The notes beneath the pieces were generated by a model. It did not search any database. It was not told the DNA's origin and saw nothing but the letters and a program-made list of their open reading frames with translations. A program made the position numbers and the translations under genes. This document shows, in pieces, positions 50,801-61,202 of a DNA stretch of 64,000 nucleotides; the stretch's first letter is position 1, and every line of letters starts with the position of its first letter. Origin of the DNA: Antedon mediterranea (taxonomy: Eukaryota; Echinodermata; Crinoidea; Comatulida; Antedonidae); the NCBI RefSeq assembly GCF_964355755.1, contig NC_092672.1:14504501-14568500 (forward strand), written 5' to 3'.

Positions 50801-53800
50801 TTGGGGTCCGTTTACTGTAGGATCATTTTTATATTCTTATATTACCAGGCTGTGTTGCCAGCAAAAAAAGAGATTATTGGGTGCAGGTGAACCTGATATA
50901 AATAGCAGGGCCCCATAACTGGTCAGCCCTATACATACAGGCCTATTTTTTATAATCGATGTCTATATATCAGCATGTCAAGTAAACAATGAGTTATTTC
51001 AGCACTACCTGCTGCTGTACAGACATGAGGCCGCCACCCCGGATTCCTCAAGAAAAACACCCCATGTGTTATGACTTATACAACGATCGTTAGTGATGAA
51101 GTAATTCATTTTTTTTTATGCCTACATTTGTTAGCGGTTTGAGATTCAGGAGGATTCAAGAGATAAAGTAAAATAATGTTTCTCTATTTTGGTTTTTAAT
51201 TTTTTACATTGTTTTTTGTAATGTAATTTGAAAGAACTAAAAAATTTGATGTGTCCATCTTTTTTTTGCGTTTTGAATACGTTAAAAATAGAGTCTTCAT
51301 TGAAGACGTTTTTTAATTATATAGCGTTGAAAACGTTGCATGTTTTGATAAGCGCTCCACTCTATCCAGTACCACAAGTGTTTGAAATGTTGGCTGTTCT
51401 CTCGCATATTCTCGCAACTCCCATCTAATTCATTCAGTTGCAGGCCAATGTAATTATTAATAACAATAGGATGTTAAAAAGAAAACGCCTAACCTTGCAT
51501 ATAATATATTATCTTGCATCAGAATAAAGTCGTTCTTTATTAGGTGATCATTTAGAATAAAATGATCACCTATTGTTATTGTATGAAATCTTAATTATTA
51601 TTATTTTTTTTCTTTTTATTGTTTCTGTACACTATTTTGTGTAACAATTATCTCAAAAAGTTTAATGTCAATGATTACCAAAATTTCAGAATATCTTTCA
51701 AATAATAATAACTTAATCCTAATTAGCTTTCCAGCGTGATCACTCATCCGTGACGTCATTTATACGCCATTTTGTGAAATCACATTATTAATCATATCTC
51801 CATAATTCATTATGACATATTAATGAAATTCGCTACAGGTAAACTTCAGGTCAAGGGTAAAAATATTAGCAAATAAAAAGTTGCGCGTTTCAAGGCCATG
51901 CACGTGAAATCGCGCGTTAAAAATTTAAAACGCGCAAAATTAGGTTTTGATCAATTTTAGAGCATGAATTAGGCCATTTGCGCGTTTCAAAAAATTACTG
52001 CGCAAAAATGCGTTTTTGTACGCACGATTCTTAAAATGCGTAAAAAATTAAATTTGATGTATAAATCACATTCTAATCACAATCCTTAGTACATTCAGCA
52101 ATTTTGAGTCCATTCCGACTTAAAATAACGGTATACGAGCACGTTAAAAATGACAAAATGCGCACATTAATTGTACAAAAGTGCTAAAAATGGAAAAAAA
52201 TAAAGATTTTTAAAATGAATATAACTCTTCAGAATGGCAGATGACCCCCAATTTTTTTAACTTATTATGGAAGCCAATCAGTTGTAGATACAAATGTATA
52301 TACACATTAGACGTACAAAATGGTATGACATCATCAAATGGCCACTTGAATTTAAAAATTAGGAATTTTTATCTTTTTGTGTGGGTTATCACATTCAACA
52401 GAGCCCATCTCTGTTATTGAGCCCGATTTTCGCACAACTTTTAGTATGTGCTTGCTCAATTAATTATTCTTCTAATGAGTTGTCAACATTTTTATTTTGA
52501 TGACGTCATCACGCGTAAAAACTTGAATAACCTACTGTAGGTCGTGTAATTTCAGCTACACCATACATTTGAATATCTTATAGCTCTTCAGAATTAAAGG
52601 TGACCTTGAAGATTATAACTTATTATGAAAGCTGATGAAATGTAGATATGAATTCATATTAAAATTAAGCCTATCGGATGTTGTGATGTTATCATATGGC
52701 CAGTTGAAGTTAAAAAGTAGTTTTTAAATTTCTTTAGTCAAAGTTATACAAATTTCAAAGACCGCGCATTGCGCTTCTACGTGTCAAATTTTCTTCCAAT
52801 CCTTATATTTATTTGCTCAATTCATTATCTTTCTAAATTGTCATCTTCGAGTTTATTTTGAAAATTCCATCATACCAAAAAATTAGAACACGATATGAGT
52901 CCCGTAATTTCACCTATGCTACACTGTATATAGATATACAGTATATACTGTACATATTGTATGACACATAATAGGTAGAACTCGGCACTATAAGTGTATA
53001 TGCATCATGTCATAGGATGGCGTACATCAACTTTTAACGATCGTATGTTAACGTACATGCATGTTTAAAAAATGTTAATTTTATTAAAATGATAAAAATG
53101 ATCACCTATAATTCGTCAAAGTGACGAATTAAATTCTAGTTCTATATTGTTTTATTATTCTAATTATTTGTGGGTTACAACTAGGCGTGAATAATATGCT
53201 ACAGCACCGTAGTCCTACCGCAACATGCTAGTTGTATTGTATATTACAGATAGGCCTATAAACATATTAATATAACAGTGTGTTGTTATTCTAATTATCA
53301 CCCTTTGTGGGTTAGGCGTGAAAATGTATTAATATGGTACGGTTATTTAGGGATAATACTGAACAGTGTTTTTTTTCTTTATAATTTTTTTTCCCGACAA
53401 GTTTTTGGTGAAAGTTAATAACTATTATGATACTTCAAAATGACCCACTTTTGTTTAAAATCTGTTTTTTTAAATCTTTTCGGAATTAGTCAAAGGGACA
53501 ATACATCTTTAACATTTGATTGCCATTTCAATGCAAACTCAAAGCAAAACATTGTGTGTTTGAATAAACAGTTCAACGAACTCAACAGTTTCAACGCCAA
53601 CGGACAACGCATATTTCAAAATCTGCAATCATTTTGTCCGGTATGGTACAGTATAATGTAAGTATTGTAAAGATCCATTCATTGTGCGATTGCAAAGAAA
53701 ACAAGTTTTACTGTTATTTTTAATGTCATAACATGACTCTGCCTACGGTATATTGCGTTTCGAGTATTATGCATATGGAAAAAATAAAAAATATTTAAAT

Positions 53801-56472
53801 TATTTATTATTATTATGTCGATATACAGTCTAACACCTAGACTACCTACATTCTATCTTCAAACAAGTAGGTAGGACAAGTTGCAGTATTCTTCTTTTTT
53901 CTACTGTAGATTGTAAGCGCGTCCAAATTTAGAGAAAATTACATTTGTGCATTTTAAAATGCCAGGCCTGTATTTTGGAAACTACATCATGTCATATATC
54001 TGAAACGGCTGTGCAAGGAGATCTGATTGTTTTAACACGGAATGACCCACTTACCGGTCTTTGATGATGATAGACTATTGGTATCTGAGGTTGGCCAACA
54101 ACTTGTCCAGCATTTGGTTGTATAGGATTACTCATTGAACCGGACTGGGATGGTGGTGGGGTTACTGTAGGCCTACCAGCCATACTAGCTTTATTAAGAT
54201 CATGGGGGTGAGTGGGTGGAGGAGCACCTGGGGATGGAGATTGACCTGGACGTGCTTGTCTTCCCTGCAAGAGATAAAATATTTTAAATGAGCATAAGGA
54301 GCAAGTGGAGTATCATTTGTTATGAAACTCCTTTGCACACAATACAATAAATGTTATTAGGCAAACAGATATTCTGCTTCATGGTCATACCTACCCTATG
54401 CAAACAAATACAGAATACTACTTAATCTGCAAAAGTTCTACTGTACTCTTGTGTTCTAATTTTGCGCTGGCTTGTATTGTCATGTATTACATTGTAAATG
54501 TCATGGCCAATTGAGAAGCAACGACATTGAACCCTAACACAAAGCCTTTAATAAGCCATGGAAAATTCAAAATCCGCAATTTTAAAAAAAATGAAAAAAT
54601 AAAAAGGCATGGCAAATGGAGGAGCTAGGCTCGCACTAGATTGTGGAATAAAATTGGTAGAAAAAAATGTTTGGCCTCTTTGCCAAATAAATCGCATGAT
54701 TACAGATATATGTAATTGTCAATGCAGTGGCAGAAGCATGCGTTAAATAGGTAGTGAACACCCATATAAGTAATGGATAAAAAAAAACTTTTAAATTTTG
54801 TCATAACACAAGTTTAGAGGTTAGCTCATCGAAGAGAGATGACATGGTGATCTTCAGACCATGACATTTTAAAGTTTTTCTGTGCCATTTTTAAAGTTAC
54901 TTTTAATGTTGATAACTGCAGTTATCAATTGACTTACTTGATAAGCTTGTCGACGTTGGTAGTCTTCACGTGGGTAATGGCCACTAGAATAATTATTAAG
55001 AAAAGCAGTAATAATTTGTTTTTAACTGTGTGTCCTCACCTAAATTCAGCTAACTGAAATTGTAAAATGTGGTATATGTTACAAAATGATAATTACTGCA
55101 ATTATCATTAAAACCATAAAATATGTATTTGTGTAGTGGTTGAATTTGTAAACTATAATAGGAGGCATCAGCAAAAGTAAGTGCCAAAAAAAATATTATT
55201 ATAAAAACGACACCTAGTCTAGGTCACCAACAAAATATATGCAAAATAAATATATTCTAATCCTTTTAAATTATTATTACGAAAAATGTCCGACTAGAAT
55301 TTGGAGGGGAAAAAACCTGCAAGCCTTAGGAACAGTTTAATAGATGAGTATTACGTTTTATGTCATCTGACACAAAATCCAGTTAATGAAGTGTTTTATC
55401 GTCGCCAGACGGCAGCTACCCTCCAATACAGAGTTTTTGAAAAAAAAACATGCGAGAGGTTGCGGTAAAATAGAGTATCCATGTTTCATGCAATGTGACC
55501 AAAAAAAACTAGGTCTGTATTAATTACGGTCTTCTGTCAGTATTCTTTTTGAGCGGTCGACTGAACGTTCTGATACTATATTTAGAATGAATTTGTTACG
55601 ATTTTATTTGTTAGCAACGTTTCTGGCTCGACTAGAAGTTCGCTATATTATTTTCATTAGATAGCCTAGTTTATTCAGGTTCACCTGTGTTGGAACGTGT
55701 CTATACGTTTACATTGTGGGAAATTTATATTTGCAGTTGAGTAGGTAAACATGAACGAAAAAAACGATTAAAAAATATATATTTTTTGGTAAAAACTTTG
55801 GCACATTAATTTTCACACCTTGTTACTTCACAAAGAACATCGTAGGGTTGTTTATTAAGGTTATGAGCTCTCTATGAAGTTGAACATAGCTCATTGAAAG
55901 TTGTTTATTGAGGTTACGAAGACAAACAATGTAACCACAACGTAGCCTATGTTCTATCTACGAAGTTACTTTCGTAGGAAAAGTATTTTCTTTCTGTACT
56001 CTGGTCTGGCTACAGATTATACACAAGATCAAGAAAGGATCAAATACATGTTACTACTTAACTTACTAGGTCCACAAAGAATAATTAATAGGCCTAGGGC
56101 CATTTTTAATAATGTAATAGGCCTAGACATATTTTACACTGAATACATTAAAAATAAAAACTAACACAAATAGAACGTATGTTATAATATGAATTTAATT
56201 CTGCCATGCGCAGAAGCCACACTACACCGCCCTTGTGTAACACGTTTCGCCGGCTCTCCGAGATGGATGGTAGTCTCAGCAGGAAGACGATTCATGTTTA
56301 TTAGTATTTACTACCAGTTATTTGAAGATTGAAAATGGCTTATTTGTGTTTTAAAATATGTATATTGTATAATAAGTAAAGGATACGAAGATTGCTGTTG
56401 TCCCCGAGAATGTGCCGGATGCTGGCTTTGTGGTTGGGGTGGCTTTCCTTGATGAGAAATGTTATAGCTCAT
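26396..56472 (-). CDS. EIF4G: Eukaryotic translation initiation factor 4 gamma (complete, 29 coding exons)
   Basis: Scaffold of the cytoplasmic cap-binding complex eIF4F; it links eIF4E, eIF4A, eIF3 and PABP. Coding exons 5' to 3': 56387-56472, 54938-54983, 54055-54264, 50007-50153, 46427-46526, 45989-46230, 45311-45833, 40869-40975, 40224-40734, 39604-39731, 39356-39445, 38792-38959, 38374-38511, 38082-38141, 37284-37427, 35724-35960, 35445-35549, 35217-35349, 34568-34680, 34264-34448, 33633-33796, 31548-31672, 30989-31161, 30502-30798, 29689-29824, 28871-29002, 27932-28013, 27129-27275, 26396-26580. They total 4,914 nt, exactly 1,637 codons plus TAA; human eIF4G1 has 1,599. Order: Gln/Pro-rich N-terminus, PABP motif, acidic linker, eIF4E motif, MIF4G, Arg/Ser-rich linker, MA3, W2. 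The 29689-29824 acceptor (exon starts at 29824) was chosen because only it restores phase with the preceding exon. Confidence 0.97.
26815..26920. repeat. Dispersed repeat fragment in eIF4G last intron
   Basis: After (ATT)n comes TTACCCAGGGTAGCCCAAAC, then AAGAACTGGTTTCCATTGGGGCCCTGCA. It has the look of a retroelement end; family not recognised. Confidence 0.4.
28471..28545. repeat. 16-bp motif array, four copies
   Basis: GTGTAATTAGTG or ATGTAATTAGTG recurs at 28471, 28487, 28503 and 28519 with 16-bp spacing, then a partial copy. In an eIF4G W2-region intron. Confidence 0.8.
29165..29300. repeat. Degenerate GAGAGGTGGTTGATTATGAG repeats
   Basis: GAGAGGTGGTTGATTATGAG occurs at 29171 and 29259, with shorter versions (AAAAGGTGGTCACTTAAAAG, GTTGGTAGATTATGAGAAG) between and after. 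Not coding. In the eIF4G intron between exons 25 and 26. Confidence 0.6.
30502..31672 (-). CDS. EIF4G: eIF4G exons 22-24: MA3 domain
   Basis: Exons 31548-31672, 30989-31161 and 30502-30798. The domain opens with [19 protein letters not shown] and continues with [35 protein letters not shown] and KYLAQIISP. These match the second eIF4A-binding HEAT domain of animal eIF4Gs. Presence of MA3 and W2 shows this is a full-length eIF4G1/3-type gene. It is not a DAP5-type gene, because the eIF4E motif is also present. Confidence 0.94.
32690..32850 (-). mobile_element. tRNA-derived SINE, eIF4G intron 21
   Basis: The complement starts GTGGCGCAGCGGTTGAAGCG (TGGCGCAGCGG fits the tRNA A box TRGYnnAnnGG), followed by a B-box-like GAGTTCAAGATC about 40 bp on. 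It does not fold as a complete tRNA. A relative lies at 8330-8460, sharing GTGGCGCAGCG and the GTGTTG downstream part. Confidence 0.6.
33274..33427. repeat. Near-perfect ~150-bp palindrome in eIF4G intron 21
   Basis: Left arm ACAGATATTG, GGTTAAATATAATATTTGAC, ATCCCCTCGGGAATGATATT; the right arm is its complement, around a short centre near 33350. Both arms are about 70 bp with few mismatches. It is probably a snap-back MITE; no clear target duplication in the AT-rich flanks. Confidence 0.7.
33633..35349 (-). CDS. EIF4G: eIF4G exons 18-21: Arg/Ser/Gly-rich linker between MIF4G and MA3
   Basis: Exons 35217-35349, 34568-34680, 34264-34448 and 33633-33796. The first begins NNWIPRRED followed by [11 protein letters not shown], colinear with the vertebrate NWVPRR segment after MIF4G. 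Exon 20 is Gly-rich and contains NRFSAL, also found in vertebrate eIF4G. Exon 21 is dense in Arg, Asp and Ser ([25 protein letters not shown]), probably disordered and phosphorylated as in vertebrates; that last point is inference. Confidence 0.92.
35445..38511 (-). CDS. EIF4G: eIF4G exons 13-17: MIF4G (HEAT-repeat) core
   Basis: Exons 38374-38511, 38082-38141, 37284-37427, 35724-35960 and 35445-35549 encode residues about 787-1014. Diagnostic segments in order are [91 protein letters not shown] and [14 protein letters not shown]. This domain binds eIF4A, RNA and eIF3 in known eIF4Gs. The intron between exons 14 and 15 is largely a 27-bp minisatellite. Confidence 0.96.
37552..38024. repeat. 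27-bp minisatellite, 17 units, in eIF4G intron 14
   Basis: GTGGGCTGTGTAACACTGCT recurs at 37561, 37590, then every 27 bp from 37617 to 37968, and at 37997. The first and last spacings are 29 bp because of an extra TT, and one unit has ACAG for ATAG. It fills most of the 654-bp intron between exons 15 and 14. The minus-strand open frame here exists only because 27 is divisible by three. Confidence 0.95.
39604..39731 (-). CDS. EIF4G: eIF4G exon 10: eIF4E-binding motif
   Basis: The translated exon contains [10 protein letters not shown]. Tyr671 to Met677 fits the canonical Y-x4-L-phi eIF4E-binding helix; vertebrate eIF4G1 has YDREFLL. This peptide docks on the dorsal face of eIF4E and is the site competed for by 4E-BPs. 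It is preceded by [11 protein letters not shown] and followed by [14 protein letters not shown], both colinear with vertebrate eIF4G. The final hydrophobic position is Met rather than Leu, which the motif allows. Confidence 0.95.
40224..45833 (-). CDS. EIF4G: eIF4G exons 7-9: acidic, low-complexity linker
   Basis: Exons 45311-45833, 40869-40975 and 40224-40734 encode residues about 278-657. Exons 7 and 9 are the two largest of the gene (523 and 511 nt). They are rich in Glu, Asp, Thr, Asn, Ser and Gln and poor in predicted structure. Exon 8 holds a Lys-rich run ([14 protein letters not shown]) that resembles the vertebrate KKKKKELNKK segment. Exon 9 ends in KYKYRE, joined in phase to DQW of exon 10. 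Intron 7 (40976-45310) is a 4.3-kb nest of repeats. Confidence 0.9.
44280..44450. repeat. Dispersed repeat, related to 55300-55470
   Basis: Shares with 55300-55470 the order GGAGGGGAAAAAA, a TCAT.TGACA.AAAATCCAG block, AGACGGCAG, and an A-run followed by ACATGCGAGAG. Class unknown; both are in eIF4G introns. Confidence 0.5.
44945..45209. repeat. 65-bp tandem repeat, four copies, eIF4G intron 7
   Basis: Units start GTATACATGTGCTATGGTGA and end ACACAACATACATCAGC. The copies are almost identical, so the array is young. About 100 bp downstream (on the gene strand) of exon 7. Confidence 0.95.
45989..46230 (-). CDS. EIF4G: eIF4G exon 6: PABP-interaction motif
   Basis: Encodes roughly residues 197-277. 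After a Gln/Pro stretch comes RSIIKIVDP followed by DITESII (about residues 235-253). This matches the position and pattern of the segment of vertebrate eIF4G (basic residues, Ile, DP, then KDITEEI) that binds RRM2 of poly(A)-binding protein and circularises mRNA. The exon is flanked by a large transposon insertion (46580-49945) just beyond the next exon. Confidence 0.85.
46580..49945. mobile_element. pogo/Tigger-like TA-flanked element (3.37 kb), in eIF4G intron 4
   Basis: Begins CAGTAGAACCTCCATTTTAC and ends with the complement of CAGTAGAACCTGTGTTTTAC, with TA on each side (46578-46579, 49946-49947). CAGT-type ends with TA duplication are typical of pogo/Tigger elements. Arm repeats CGTACGTAAAA recur two to three times on each side. 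No transposase is seen; most of the interior is a later insertion (46810-49288). Confidence 0.65.
46810..49288. mobile_element. TTAA-flanked element (2.48 kb) nested inside the pogo-like element
   Basis: Inverted ends AGATGTATTGTCCCCC / GGGGGACAATACATCT, both flanked by TTAA (46806-46809 and 49289-49292). Inward similarity includes a block near GTTATTCACTT and an AT-rich block. TTAA duplication is used by piggyBac and Kolobok elements; ends alone do not decide. The core contains AT-rich and AGGCCTAG-rich sequence without a recognisable gene. A third end of this family is at 53497-53516. Confidence 0.65.
52200..52935. repeat. ~360-bp degenerate direct repeat, two units
   Basis: AACTCTTCAGAATGGCAGATGACC near 52224 and AGCTCTTCAGAATTAAAGGTGACC near 52580 are aligned starts. 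GACGTCATC/ATGACATCATC, GCTCAATTAATTATTCTTCT versus GCTCAATTCATTATCTTTCT, and GTAATTTCAGCTA versus GTAATTTCACCTA repeat at the same spacing. In eIF4G intron 3. Similar fragments occur at 14440-14770. Confidence 0.5.
53490..53520. repeat. Solo end of the TTAA-element family
   Basis: Reads AAAGGGACAATACATCTTTAA, matching the right end of the nested element at 49271-49292, including TTAA. No partner end is obvious nearby. Confidence 0.5.
54055..56472 (-). CDS. EIF4G: eIF4G exons 1-3: start codon and Gln/Pro-rich N-terminus
   Basis: Three short exons, 56387-56472 (ATG at 56472), 54938-54983 and 54055-54264, encode about 114 low-complexity residues rich in Gln, Pro, Ser and His. Examples are [11 protein letters not shown] near the start and [10 protein letters not shown] in exon 3. 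The exon 1 donor is GTATCC; exon 1 ends with two bases of a Ser codon that exon 2 completes. The ATG is the first in the spliced 5' end and opens the frame that continues through all later exons. A long disordered N-terminus of this kind is usual for animal eIF4G. Exon 1 is small and the sequence is poorly conserved, so an alternative upstream start cannot be excluded. Confidence 0.8.
55300..55470. repeat. Dispersed repeat, related to 44280-44450
   Basis: Second copy of the block described at 44280-44450. CGTAGG/CCTACG-containing sequence near 55840-55975 likewise has a counterpart at 43900-44030, so the pair may mark two copies of one larger element. Confidence 0.45.
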
Positions 56473-56800
56473 TGCAACGTGAAAAACAACGGTAGCCTAG
56501 TCCCTTTGTAGGACTAGCCGTTTGGATGGCTACTTGTTTAAGTTTTTCTCCTATAAATAAAAAAATAAACATATGTACTCAATGAACATACTGTACTTAA
56601 CTTATATTATTCCTTTTAGTGTGATAAATGTCAACTATAAGACAATGATTACAATAGATTTTACACGTATATTTCGTAGTATTTCCCACATTACCTTTAT
56701 GCGATGGCCGCTAGAGGAGATAGCCAGGAATCAATCGAGCGGAAATTGACGAAGGTCTCCGAAAACGTTTCCGATAATTGCTAGAGTTTATCCAGCCGTT
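56387..56800 (-). promoter_or_regulatory. EIF4G: eIF4G 5' UTR exons and probable transcription start region
   Basis: Upstream of the ATG at 56472, an acceptor (TTATTTATAG before 56550) implies that 56387-56550 is one exon. A donor GTAATGT at 56688-56694 marks a non-coding first exon running from 56695 to roughly 56800. No TATA box is evident. The right-hand limit is a guess, since no 5' transcript end can be seen in genomic sequence. Confidence 0.55.
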
Positions 56801-59449
56801 ATAGAATCAATTACGCCATATGGCATACGCAATGTCTTTTATTTGTTGGTAAAATATTATTATTGCCAATGCTTGACGACGGGAGTAGGGAGTAAAATAA
56901 AACATTGTACTTTCTTTTATTATTCAGTTACTAAAATTCAAAACAAAATACTAATTTATTAAGTGACGGGGTATTGTACAGCAACTTCAATTTTATTTTT
57001 AGCTGGATCATACAGTCTAATATAACAAATTCCCCGAAGAGGGAAACAAATATAAAATGACATTAATCATAATATCACTATGTTCATACCATCAGAACAG
57101 AATGGTACTAATGGAACACATTATATATAAATAGAATATAAACATACAAAAATACCATCAAAGGAAGAAAAAAATAAAAGAGAAAATAAATTACCTATAA
57201 TATTATTGTTAGCGCCAATATTATTATATAATAATATGTTTCGATACGTTTTTTCCCACCAAGAAAAAAACATAGGCATATGACAGTGGTGTATGAATTT
57301 GACCAGGGAGATCTGAATCTCCCTGATTCAACAGACCCCCGAGCAGACCCTGTCTAAAATAGGCCTACAGGTAAAAACAAAAAGGTAAGCACAATAATTA
57401 TCACAATAATTAATAATTATGATAGAAACACTACTTCTTTATATGAATGTGCATTGCAAACATATTTTTGGGCCGCGAAACAGCTAAATTGGTTGGGGGG
57501 GGGGGATTTTTTTAGGCCTTTCCTTCGTATAGAGTCAAAACTAAATATAGTCTTTAAACATGTGTATCTCGGATTTTTTGGGCACGTCATAATTGTTCGC
57601 TAAAACTACACCTATCCTTTTGAAACCAAACCTCACACAAAAAAATTGCAAAATATAAAAATTGTAAATGAACAAACAAAAATCACACACACATAAATAA
57701 AACGAATTTACAAAAAATATGTCACACCCACAATGTAAAAAGTTTGTGTCACCTTCAACTGTCATCTACTTTTGACTACCACCATGTGCCTTATTTGTGT
57801 TAATTTCAAAGTCCGTAAGGAGCTTTTTTAGCTCAAATAATTAATACATCACGAAATCACCCAAATAATTTAGTTTTGCATTTTATATAGACCCTACTTT
57901 CGTTAGTGTTTGAGCGCATCATCTAATTCACAAAGCAACATCTTTCTTTAACGTCTTTTATTTTCGTAAAGTCAGTCAAAAGTAAAGTCTAAAGTTCCAT
58001 ATCCAGAATTGCTTTCATTTTTTATCTTAGGCCTACATATAGGCCTATGGTATATTTCAAAGTGAAGGAATAGGCCAAAATATAGTCGTAAAACATAGTA
58101 AAAACTAGTATCATTGAAATGTTTTAAACTTTCGACTGATTGACAGAACTCTCAACGCCTTTTGGCGTAGCTGCTTGTTTAAAATAACTCTATAATGAAA
58201 GAGATTATTTAGAGGGTTAGGTTCAATATTTTTAGGTGTTTTTTACATTTAAGTGACATTTATTGGCCTAGAGACAACAAATAGTCGGCAGTTTATTGTC
58301 TTTATTGTATAGTACAGTGCAAGGATATGCCTGCATAAATGCAATTTCGCATGTGAAAATTAGGTCCATTAATCACGTTAAATGTAAAAATTTAAGGATT
58401 GTGGTCTATATTTTGTAAGAGTGGGATCATGCAAATAATTGATTGACCAACATTTCTATGCGGTCATCAAATATGTGATACGTATCAAATTGCGTGGTTA
58501 CGTATAACATAGAACGAAAAGTAAAAAGGTACATGAAAGCTCGATTTATCGTAACAATTTTTCTATAAGAATATTTTACTTTGAATCAGATTGTACAATA
58601 CCTGTCTTACACGGTGATCACTAATTGTAATATTGTATCATAATGTATTAAATTGAATTAGGCTTACATAGCATTAGTATAATTAGATAACATTATACGT
58701 TTTTGATAAAAGATGTATTTCAATTTATATTTATAATATTATGTTTTAGTTTTTCTGAATTGACAATTACAGTGTTAGGAAAATAGGAATGTTTTGGTTT
58801 AATGCTTGCAAATATTTCGATATGTATGATACAGAACTATTTTCTAGATTGATGTCTAGGCCTATATTTATACATTGTAATTAACAAATCATGTGCAAGA
58901 ATAAGTTAAATTTATAACATAAACGCAAGTATAATACCAGCACGATGATAAAGTGATTGTGAGTTAAAATAAATGATACAAAGTCGCAATAAAAAAAACA
59001 TGTTAGGCCCTTAATTAGTATTAGCTTTGTTCTGTTTTAGAAAAAAATTCATAAATATTGTTTATATTTGAAAATGATGGTATTTGATGACAACGGTATT
59101 TTTAAAAATAATGTCTAGATATAGAAAACATTTGAGCCATATGGGCCATAAATGCAATTTCGTACGTGAAAATGAATTTCATTAATTACGTTGAAAATTT
59201 TCTCGACGTTAATGGTAAAAAGGAATTACATTACTGTAGAAATCTTAATCTTGGTGTTAAGTTTTTCAAATAAGTTTATGTTTATGTATTTTGATTAGTT
59301 TGTTTTAGCTTTACTTGTCTCGCCCTGGTTTAGCATAACAAAAATACATTTTATAGAAACGTATGTACGCAGATACCAATAAAACTTCTTTTTTTTTATG
59401 TAATAAATAGATAAACATTTGAGCCATGGTGAATAATAATAATATGCGG
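56801..59449. other. Intergenic DNA between eIF4G and XRN1, left part
   Basis: AT-rich, with a G homopolymer near 57497 and no recognised gene. TGCAATTTCGCATGTGAAAA near 58340 and TGCAATTTCGTACGTGAAAA near 59153 are two copies of a dispersed motif. The promoters of both genes must lie within 56.8-61.1 kb. Confidence 0.5.
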
Positions 59450-59605
59450 GATTTCTCTATATTAGGACAGTTTCTATTTTGGACACAGCACTTCCCTATT
59501 CTGGACAGAAATTTAACCATTTTGGACAGCTTCTCTATTTTGGACACGATAGCGCCACCGATTTTGGACACAAATTTCTCCATTTTGCACAAAATTCACC
59601 AACCC
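59450..59605. repeat. TTTTGGACA motif array
   Basis: ATTTTGGACA or a close variant occurs six to seven times at irregular 15-30-bp spacing. Open frames across it on both strands are by-products. One more ATTTTGGACTTTTGG lies at 60840. Possibly one arm of a motif-array element whose other arm is lost. Confidence 0.5.
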
Positions 59606-59799
59606 CTCCCGTTATTTTCGGCCAAACAGAGTCGCAATTTTATCTTAAATATGTGCGAGAGTAGGCCTACTACATTTACGGCCATGGGTAAATTCGTAAT
59701 AAACCAGCCGAATGGATTCATAAAGTTGTATATTTCATATGCAGCCCATGTTAACTGTAGCTTAATGAATGAATTACTCTCATGTGGTTGTAGCATCCA

Positions 59800-60700
59800 C
59801 TTTTCCAATACATTACATTACATTAAAGAATCAAAATCACTGTTAAGTTGAAACATGCGAGTGAAATATTAGGCCATCAGCTATTTACATTCATATTTAT
59901 AACACGTTTGAGGTATTTGATTTTAGTAATGGACTCAATCCTAAATCACCATAGTGCTTGTTGCGGTGTGCATCTGGGAGCTTTTAGTAGGAATCTGGCC
60001 ATTTGTAGCTGTAATTTTTCTAAATCGTAATTATCTCTTCTTGAATTGCATACACCACATGCATAATTAATCGTGGGAAGTGCTATTGTCTTCCATAAGA
60101 TATTCCCAAAATAGACCCTATTAAAATCATCAAGGTTTCCTATTATACCTTTAATATACGAGATTAAACGTTTCCTTTTTGAATAACATGTTGATAGTGA
60201 CCATGCTCCTTTTGATTTGCACAAATTATTACACCTAGATATTTATAATTGTTTACCTCAGTTATAAATTCATCTCAAATTTTTCATTTTTATCACGATT
60301 GACACGTTTGCCAATAACCATTACATTAGATTTTTCATAATTGAAGCTTAACTTCCACTCTTTTCCATATTTCCCTGCAACATCTAACATTTTTAACATT
60401 TCAAATTCATTATTAGCTAGCAAAACAACATAATCGGCCCAAAAAAGACCACCCTTCCATGAACCATTCATGATCATTGTTACGAAGCATTTTAACAAAT
60501 TCATTTATAAATATACAAAATAATATTGGTGATAAAACGCATCCCTGTTTAACACCTTTATCTACATTGAATTAATCTGTAAGATTATTTCCCACCTTAA
60601 CCTTTGCTTTGACATTGCTATATAAGCATTTGTTAATTCGCCAGACTTTTCCCCCTAACAGCGAATTTATCAAAACTGTTGTTTTTGCTCATTTAAGTGA
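59800..60700 (-). mobile_element. LINE ORF2 fragment with reverse-transcriptase motifs, decayed
   Basis: On the minus strand: KVWRINKCLYSNVKAKVKVG, a stop, then GVKQGCVLSPILFCIFINEF. A WADYVVLLA block stands in place of FADD, so the catalytic motif is altered, followed by W.LSFNYEKSNVMVIGK. Further on come NYACGVCNSRRDNYDLEKLQ and a GDLGLSP-like block in another frame. Frameshifts show it is dead. Between eIF4G and XRN1. Confidence 0.8.
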
Positions 60701-61127
60701 AATTTCATGGTTTCTCCCAGTTTCCATTGTTACAAGACACTATTAAAATTTACCAAATATAAAATTATTAGTGGATTTATATAATTTAAGATTTCTTCTT
60801 CCTAATACAATATTAAAAAGTTTGGATTGCCACATTTACCATTTTGGACTTTTGGCACACTTGGCTATATTACAAATCACTGATGATTCTCAATCGTCGT
60901 GTTGTGTCTCTACGCCGCCTATCTAAAAAAACGTTCTTAGCGGCGGCGGCGCTACACAATTATCGCTTTGCATCACATTTCATCATCATGCTTTGATTTC
61001 TATCTTTTTTTGTTGTTTGTTTTTGTGGTACGAACCGGTTGTAGTCTCTCTCTCCCCACCCTTTCCCCGGTCCAGGACATTACGTGATCGACTGTCTCTC
61101 TTATCATTGAAAACTCTCTACTAAACC

Positions 61128-61202
61128 ATGGGTGTTCCTAAGTTTTATAGATGGCTCAGTGAACGGTATCCTTGTCTGAGTGAGGTTGTCAAAGAAAATC
61201 AG
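61128..61202 (+). CDS. XRN1: 5'-3' exoribonuclease XRN1, coding exon 1 (rest beyond window)
   Basis: ATG at 61128 opens 25 codons beginning MGVPKFYRWLSERYP and ending VKENQ, followed at once by a GTAAAG donor. This is nearly identical to the N-terminus of animal XRN1, the cytoplasmic exonuclease that degrades decapped mRNA; XRN2 has a different start. No match to the next conserved block (the metal-binding DMNGIIH region) is seen to 64000, so intron 1 exceeds 2.8 kb. Start context is ACCATGG, a good initiation context. Confidence 0.9.

Larger units (their letters stand above)
50154..54054. other. eIF4G intron 3 (3.9 kb)
   Basis: Contains the ~360-bp direct repeats at 52200-52935 and a solo TTAA-element end at 53490-53520. 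A GATCACCTAT motif occurs near 51552-51583 and again near 53100. Open frames at 51228 and 53440 lack any family similarity. Otherwise AT-rich filler. Confidence 0.5.

Noticed and set aside
59426-59851. 141-codon plus-strand frame beside the LINE
   Set aside because: Its first third is the TTTTGGACA motif array and the rest has no similarity.
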